Below, in pieces: positions 22,047-23,331 of a stretch of DNA of 23,331 bases (within the stretch, counting starts at the first letter, position 1; each line of letters begins with the position of its first letter). A model generated the notes under the pieces. That model ran no database searches and was not told the DNA's origin. It worked only from the letters and a program-made list of their open reading frames with translations. The position numbers and the translations under genes are program-made. The stretch spans positions 1-23,331 of the forward strand of contig CAYVYP010000020.1 of assembly GCA_964455975.1 (NCBI GenBank). The letters are read 5' to 3'. The stretch comes from JAETTH01 sp964455975 (GTDB taxonomy: Bacteria > Bacillota > Clostridia > TANB77 > CAG-508).

Positions 22047-23057
22047 TTGTTAGATGATAGAAAAAAGAAAATACTTCAAGCAGTAATAAACGAATATATA
22101 AATACAGCAGAACCAGTTAGTTCTGGAGGTCTAGTAGAAAACTACGATTTAGACTTAAGCAGTGCAACTATTCGTAATGAAATGGCAGAATTAGAAAAAT
22201 GTGGATATTTAGATAAACCACATACATCTTCAGGAAGAGTACCTTCTGCAAAAGGATATCGATTTTATGTAGATGAACTTGTAAATGAAGAAGATATTAG
22301 TTTAGAAGAAATAAAATATATACAATCTAAACTAGAAACAAAAGTAAATGAAATAGAAGATTTAACTAAAATAGCAACATCAACACTTTCAGAAATAACT
22401 CATTATACTACAGTAGCAGTTGGACCCAAAACAAATCAGCAGTTAATAGAAGAAATAAAATTTGTTTTATTAGGAACCAGAATGCTTATGGCAGTTATTG
22501 TTACAGATACAGGATTAGTTAAAGAAACTATAATAAAATTCGATGAAGATTTAGCTCAAAGTCAAGTAGACACTATAAATAATTTATTTAATAATAAATT
22601 AAAAGGAAAACCTTTAGACAAAATAGATAAACCAATGGAAGAATTTATAATGTCAGAATTAAATTATAGTGTAGGAGTTATAAAACCAATAATAGAACAG
22701 TTAAATAAAATAATAGAGGTAGATGATAAAATTTATTTAGAAGGAACAAAAAAATCATTTGATTTGCCAGAATTCCAAAGTTTAAAAATAGCTAAAAATT
22801 TTGTTAATTTATTAGATACAAAAGAAGTTATGCTAGATATTTTAAATAATGGCTTAGCAAAAGATATAAATGTATATATTGGTGATGAAAATGATAAAGA
22901 AGAACTAAAAGATTTTAGTATCGTAACATTTAAACATACTGTAGGCAACAAAGATTTAGGAACAATAGGAATAATAGGACCTAAAAGAATGGATTATTCA
23001 AAAGTTATTTCAGTAATGAAATATATAAATAAAAAACTTAAAGATAAAGGAATGTAA
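22047..23057 (+). CDS. hrcA: Heat-inducible transcription repressor HrcA
   Basis: HrcA represses class I heat-shock operons by binding CIRCE. The N-terminal winged helix reads LDDRKKKILQAVINEYI, TAEPVSS, and SSATIRNEMAELEKCGYL with HTSSGRVPSAKGYRFYVD. A GAF-like central domain and the C-terminal VTFKHTVGNKDLGTIGIIGP with MDYSKVISVMKYI complete it. I favour TTG 22047, giving 336 residues and the usual start M-L-D-D-R, because AAGAGGTG lies just upstream; the GTG at 22038 is itself part of that ribosome-binding sequence. The length fits the family. grpE starts 23 bases after the stop. The operator lies directly upstream, so expression is self-controlled. Confidence 0.95.
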   Translation: MLDDRKKKILQAVINEYINTAEPVSSGGLVENYDLDLSSATIRNEMAELEKCGYLDKPHTSSGRVPSAKGYRFYVDELVNEEDISLEEIKYIQSKLETKVNEIEDLTKIATSTLSEITHYTTVAVGPKTNQQLIEEIKFVLLGTRMLMAVIVTDTGLVKETIIKFDEDLAQSQVDTINNLFNNKLKGKPLDKIDKPMEEFIMSELNYSVGVIKPIIEQLNKIIEVDDKIYLEGTKKSFDLPEFQSLKIAKNFVNLLDTKEVMLDILNNGLAKDINVYIGDENDKEELKDFSIVTFKHTVGNKDLGTIGIIGPKRMDYSKVISVMKYINKKLKDKGM

Positions 23058-23080
23058 ATAAAAAAGAAAGAGGAGATTAG

Positions 23081-23260
23081 ATGTCAGAAAAAGAAAAAGA
23101 AGAAATAGAAGAAAAAACAAAAAATAATAATGAATTACAATCAAAACAACAAGAATTAGACGATTTAACAGACAGATATAAAAGAATATTAGCAGAATTT
23201 GAAAATCATAAAAAACAACATAATAAAGCAATGTTTTTATATATTCATAAATTTGAATGA
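23081..23260 (+). pseudogene. grpE: GrpE start, disrupted after about 45 codons
   Basis: GrpE is the nucleotide-exchange factor of DnaK. After AGGAG and ATG 23081 the product is charged and coiled-coil-like (MSEKEKEEIEEK), then reads DDLTDRYKRILAEFENHKK, which matches the family region RYKRLLAEFENFKKR. After about codon 45 the match ends; the frame continues with HNKAMFLYIHKFE and stops at 23258-23260, giving 59 residues instead of about 180-200. No CGG codon is present and no single shift in the remaining sequence brings GrpE back, so this is not one of the CGG cases. A consensus promoter follows at 23270. An insertion, a deletion or a wrong assembly join are all possible. The place after hrcA is as expected for grpE. 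Confidence 0.75.
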
Positions 23261-23269
23261 AAAAAAATG

Positions 23270-23298
23270 TTGACAACTTAATTTTCCTGTACTATTAT
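23270..23298 (+). promoter_or_regulatory. Consensus promoter pointing out of the window
   Basis: TTGACA at 23270-23275 and TATTAT at 23293-23298 with a 17-base spacer lie ten bases after the stop of the broken grpE. The gene it would drive lies beyond the window end. Confidence 0.75.
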
Positions 23299-23331
23299 AT
23301 AAATGAAGTTAATTACATACACATAAGACTA

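Noticed and set aside
23215..23331. Another CGG-type shift rescuing grpE
   Set aside because: No CGG is present near the end of similarity and none of the three frames after it resembles GrpE.

Overview
The window is very AT-rich, has low-GC Firmicutes gene content and order, strong Shine-Dalgarno sites, a GerW/YtfJ sporulation-family protein and a CIRCE-like HrcA operator. It is most likely from an uncultured Clostridia-like (probably gut) bacterium. Nearly every gene has its ordinary bacterial function, with no CRISPR array, rRNA, tRNA or transposase visible.

The most striking observation is translational. Six times in this window a conserved protein continues only if one C is skipped in front of a glycine codon. 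In all six cases the zero-frame codon at that point is CGG. The sites are in recA (356), miaB (7583), mutS (10841 and 10890) and a peptidase-U32-family gene (16553 and 16024, minus strand). Apart from these six sites I find no in-frame CGG codon in any gene here, so CGG is never seen to encode arginine. CGA, CGC and CGT do occur as arginine, and the CGG trinucleotide is common in the other two phases. This looks like an unassigned CGG codon used as a +1 frameshift signal, or a four-base CGGN codon read as glycine, and not like sequencing noise.

Layout. 1-4528 (+): 3' part of recA, recX, scpA (no scpB follows), a DUF2953 membrane protein, ytfJ/gerW, and a D-Ala-D-Ala carboxypeptidase whose ribosome-binding site sits in a hairpin. 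4545-7023: accessory-like stretch with an orphan Phd-type antitoxin (-), a structured intergenic repeat, a NUDIX hydrolase (+), a VanW protein (-), a 160-base element with perfect 24-base inverted ends, and a 48-residue membrane peptide with its own sigma-A promoter. 7036-14094 (+): rpmE, miaB, a tandem-HTH protein of unknown function, mutS, a TGS-kinase fusion (nucleoside kinase-like) and an RNHCP zinc protein. 14146-16580 (-): a long U32-family protein, probably an RNA hydroxylation enzyme. 16721-23057 (+): a Cys/Gly-rich membrane peptide, prmC, whiA, hemW, an AMP-forming acyl-CoA ligase and hrcA. 23081-end: a grpE start that loses similarity after about 45 codons and is followed by a consensus promoter.

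The genes form housekeeping groups: recombination and mismatch repair (recA, recX, mutS), chromosome segregation (scpA), translation and RNA modification (rpmE, miaB, prmC, U32), envelope/sporulation (DUF2953, ytfJ, dac) and heat shock (hrcA, grpE). All six CGG sites fall in DNA-repair or RNA-modification genes.
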